NCBI GenBank assembly: GCA_965661625.1
Contig: CBFIEM010000001.1
Span: forward strand, 186,001-250,000
Length of the DNA stretch: 64,000 bases
Source: GCA-2705995 sp965661625
Lineage (GTDB): Bacteria > Bacteroidota > Bacteroidia > Flavobacteriales_G > Salibacteraceae
Direction of reading: 5' to 3'
The translations under genes were made by a program, and so were the position numbers. This document shows, one piece after another, positions 61,846-64,000 of the stretch. Position 1 is the first letter of the stretch. Each line of letters opens with the position of its first letter. The notes beneath the pieces are model-generated. The model saw nothing but the letters and a program-made list of their open reading frames with translations, was not told where the DNA came from and made no database searches.

Positions 61846-63876
61846 CTATAGCCCAAGGCGTAAACGCAACCCTCCCCTTGCCCACCTTTCTGGTTGAGGT
61901 ACATTGGCTATATCGGTATATACGGCATTAAACAGGTTTGATGCCTCGGCAAATACTTCTATGGCCTTGTGCCTGTAAGCTACGCGGATATCTGCAAGCA
62001 GAAATAGATCAAACTCCTCCTCCCGATTTAGTTCTGAGTTGAAGTAACCTCCAAGCCTGTCCTGAGCAGAGAGTTGAAACGTAGTGGTAAACTTGTTAAA
62101 CCAGCTAAACCTCAACCCCAAATCAGCTTTATGCTGTAAAAAGTCCAACACATATGCCGATTCAAATCCATCGCTGCGTTGTGTGGCGTCCATCCAACTG
62201 TATCCCAGGGAAAGTTGCTTTAATCCAAGCAACCTCTCGAGCGATTTCACCTGAAAATGCCCTTCAACTTCAACCCCGTAGATATCCAATTCTGTTAGGT
62301 TTGCAGCCTGAGCATTTGTAGTTCCATTGAACACCACCCAATCAATTAAGTTTTTTCCTTGGCGCTCGAAACCTGCTAATTTCACTTGAGCACGCTTAAA
62401 TTTAAACGTTGTTCCTAATTCATAGTTTAACGAAGACTCTTGTTCCAAGTCGATACTACCCGTAGCTCCACCAAGGTTGTAGTAAAGGTCTGTATATGTT
62501 GGGAAGCGCACCGATTTATTATGGCTCGCAAATATTGACCAGCTGTCTGAGGCCTGAAAAGTGACATCAATTCCTGGGAAATAATCAGTACCAAAATCAG
62601 AATTGATGTTTACCATTGCTCCTGCAGCTATGGATACACGCCCTTCGCTGATTCGATGCTCAGCGTAAATCGAGTGGTTTGTTCGATTTGCTTGCTTGGT
62701 ATACTTACCATCAGAGCTTCCAACCACATCAATGGGCTCTTCCATCAACTCTCCAAGGTTGTTGGAATAAAGTTGTTCCGCCCTTAAATCATATCCGATA
62801 CTCGAAATACCAACGTTACTTTTTCGAGTAAGGTTAAATTCTGCACCTGAACTTATCGTTTGGTGATAATTAGGCCCAGGGTACCATGAAGGAACGGTGT
62901 CAGTGCCCATCACTAGGGCCCCGCCTTGTTGTTGAAAATAACCTGACCCTGTTTCTCTAAACAACTCAAACCGATCATAATGTCTTCTTAAATACGCCCG
63001 AGTAACGAGCGTTGTACGCTCATTAAGTTGCCAGTTATCCGTTAGTGCTGTAAACTGCGTTTGAGTAGCTTCATATTGTAGCGGGAAATTGCGTGAGTAA
63101 AAAGTGCTTGCTCCAAAGCCTTTATCATTTAGTCCAAGCATAAATGTTAACCGGTGATTGCCCAAATTGGCAAACGCCTGGTAGTACAAATTTTGCCATT
63201 CAAAATCCGTGTTTTCAACAAACCCCTCACTCGATCTTTGCGCATAGGCAAATTGATGGTGAACCTTTCCTGTCTTATAAGCAAGGTTTATGTTTCCTCC
63301 GAGTAGATTAAAATCACCTCCTGTAAGTTGAACAGCCACCTCATTAGCCACCTCTTTTTTTGTGATGATGTTAATGGCGCCTGCGAACGCATTGGGGCCT
63401 AAAACGCGTGAGCCTCCTCCCTTAACTATTTCGATGCGCTCGACCTGAGAAAGGTCAATTGGCAGGTTCATACTATGGTGACCTGTTTGAGGATCTGCAA
63501 GCTTTACCCCGTTTATCAGAATCAGCACCTGATCAAAGCTACCTCCCCTGATGCTAACATCTGATTGAACTCCTTGAGGACCTCGTTGACGTATGTCTAC
63601 ATTTCCTGTGTATTCCAACAGTTCCGCAACGCTTTGAACTGGAGCAGCCTCAATCTGTAAGCGATCAATTATAATAACATTTCTTCCGGTTCTGGAAGGA
63701 TCCGTTGGCGACCGTTGAGCCGAAACAACAAACTCACTCAGCCTTGTGGTGTCTGTATCTTGAGCATACACAAGAACCGAAATAACTGTTACGATTATTG
63801 AGGAAAGTATCTGTTTTAACTGCAAACCTGTTGATTTAAAATTTGCTTGCAATAATAGCATGATTAAATCAGTCAT
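61846..63876 (-). CDS. TonB-dependent receptor, BtuB/siderophore-receptor-like
   Basis: The 676-residue outer-membrane receptor lacks the CarboxypepD_reg domain of the receptor at 1328. A signal peptide (about 15-38, ending VYAQ) is followed by a TonB-box-like RLSEFVVSAQRS and a plug domain with IDRLQIEAAP, RQRGPQGVQSDVSIRGGSFDQVLILINGVKL and VERIEIVKGGGSRVLGPNAFAGAINIIT. The barrel ends in a short aromatic-poor RLRLGL strand. Size and plug type resemble BtuB-like vitamin B12 or heme/siderophore receptors. No cobalamin riboswitch is visible in the 89 bases upstream, so B12 is not supported. An ATG at 63861 is an alternative start. Confidence 0.88.
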   Translation of the reverse strand: MTDLIMLLLQANFKSTGLQLKQILSSIIVTVISVLVYAQDTDTTRLSEFVVSAQRSPTDPSRTGRNVIIIDRLQIEAAPVQSVAELLEYTGNVDIRQRGPQGVQSDVSIRGGSFDQVLILINGVKLADPQTGHHSMNLPIDLSQVERIEIVKGGGSRVLGPNAFAGAINIITKKEVANEVAVQLTGGDFNLLGGNINLAYKTGKVHHQFAYAQRSSEGFVENTDFEWQNLYYQAFANLGNHRLTFMLGLNDKGFGASTFYSRNFPLQYEATQTQFTALTDNWQLNERTTLVTRAYLRRHYDRFELFRETGSGYFQQQGGALVMGTDTVPSWYPGPNYHQTISSGAEFNLTRKSNVGISSIGYDLRAEQLYSNNLGELMEEPIDVVGSSDGKYTKQANRTNHSIYAEHRISEGRVSIAAGAMVNINSDFGTDYFPGIDVTFQASDSWSIFASHNKSVRFPTYTDLYYNLGGATGSIDLEQESSLNYELGTTFKFKRAQVKLAGFERQGKNLIDWVVFNGTTNAQAANLTELDIYGVEVEGHFQVKSLERLLGLKQLSLGYSWMDATQRSDGFESAYVLDFLQHKADLGLRFSWFNKFTTTFQLSAQDRLGGYFNSELNREEEFDLFLLADIRVAYRHKAIEVFAEASNLFNAVYTDIANVPQPERWARGGLRLRLGL

Positions 63877-63937
63877 TTATCATCCATCAGGTAGAATAAC
63901 CCCCAATACTGCTGTCTGTTATGTAAATAAGTCGCGC

Positions 63938-63945
63938 TATCTTTG
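63938..63945 (+). promoter_or_regulatory. Putative -7 box of lysS
   Basis: TATCTTTG is an exact TAnnTTTG match 20 bases before the ATG at 63966. Confidence 0.5.
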
Positions 63946-63965
63946 CTTTTCGAAAGAAGAAAAAC

Positions 63966-64000
63966 ATGGCACAACAGCTATCAGAACAAGAAGTAGTAAG
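63966..64000 (+). CDS. lysS: Start of lysyl-tRNA synthetase (truncated by window edge)
   Basis: Only eleven codons are present (MAQQLSEQEVV). The QLSEQE start is characteristic of Bacteroidota LysS, but eleven residues cannot prove it. A -7 box 20 bases upstream supports a real start. Confidence 0.55.
   Translation, partial: MAQQLSEQEVV

Noticed and set aside
63877..63965. Cobalamin riboswitch in front of the BtuB-like receptor
   Set aside because: The spacer to lysS is only 89 bases and shows no B12-box-like sequence or folded leader, so the receptor is not called btuB.
1..64000. tRNA, rRNA, CRISPR arrays, insertion sequences, prophage or defence islands
   Set aside because: I read the gaps on both strands and found no cloverleaf-like sequence, spaced repeats, transposase or integrase genes.

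Overview
The window is about 64 kb of compact chromosome from a member of the Bacteroidota, most likely the order Flavobacteriales. Four things point there. There are type IX secretion (T9SS) type A sorting domains on three secreted proteins. The gliding lipoprotein GldH sits between ricT and a class A penicillin-binding protein. Family-specific proteins are present (IPExxxVDY, DUF4292, DUF4837, GH3-like). Promoters fit the Bacteroidota -7 consensus TAnnTTTG, which occurs exactly in front of many transcription units. The genus cannot be fixed from this sequence; a Cryomorphaceae/Schleiferiaceae-like lineage is a guess.

Layout. 1-1175: start of an oligopeptidase B gene running off the left edge. 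1328-6026: TonB-dependent receptor plus a T9SS-exported alpha/beta hydrolase whose nucleophile position is glycine. 6091-10245: an Spx/ArsC-like protein, a flippase-like membrane protein, a trans-sulfuration enzyme, a KtrA/TrkA regulator and an SDR oxidoreductase. 10333-15191: two tandem paralogous M43 (pappalysin-type) secreted metalloproteases, closed by a terminator. 15240-20508: polA, cysS and oxyR. 20673-29691: a nine-kilobase leftward envelope block holding a DUF4837 lipoprotein, MltD-like transglycosylase, gatA, tatA, an EnvC-type activator, DUF4292 lipoprotein, TPR lipoprotein and a sugar nucleotidyltransferase. 29798-36296: a cupin, an antiporter, an unknown exported protein, rseP, GH3, marC and purN. 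36361-37026: a nitroreductase that looks like an iodotyrosine deiodinase. 37272-41412: acpP-fabF-rnc-IPExxxVDY-pyk. 41409-47120: pheS, a cyclophilin, small proteins, cvpA, a glycosyltransferase and pgk. 47239-54016: holB, ricT, gldH, PBP1A and the two CoA-transferase subunits. 54088-64000: a GT2 plus membrane glycosyltransferase pair, an exonuclease/serine-hydrolase/lipB cluster, a membrane protein, a sugar-phosphate isomerase, a BtuB-like receptor and the first codons of lysS.

Most of the window is housekeeping and envelope biology. I see no tRNA, rRNA, CRISPR array, insertion sequence, prophage or defence island. No stretch longer than 300 bases lacks a gene; the largest gap is the 245 bases upstream of acpP. 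Genes are tightly packed, with several ATGA overlaps and six tail-to-tail overlaps between convergent genes.

I did not find a clearly new multi-gene system. The observations most worth a second look are: the probable bacterial iodotyrosine deiodinase with its full substrate-lid triad; a four-cysteine zinc-ribbon-like insert in the extracytoplasmic part of PBP1A; the hydrolase with glycine at the nucleophile position; and palindromes with shared TATGC/GCATA half-sites in two divergent promoter regions.
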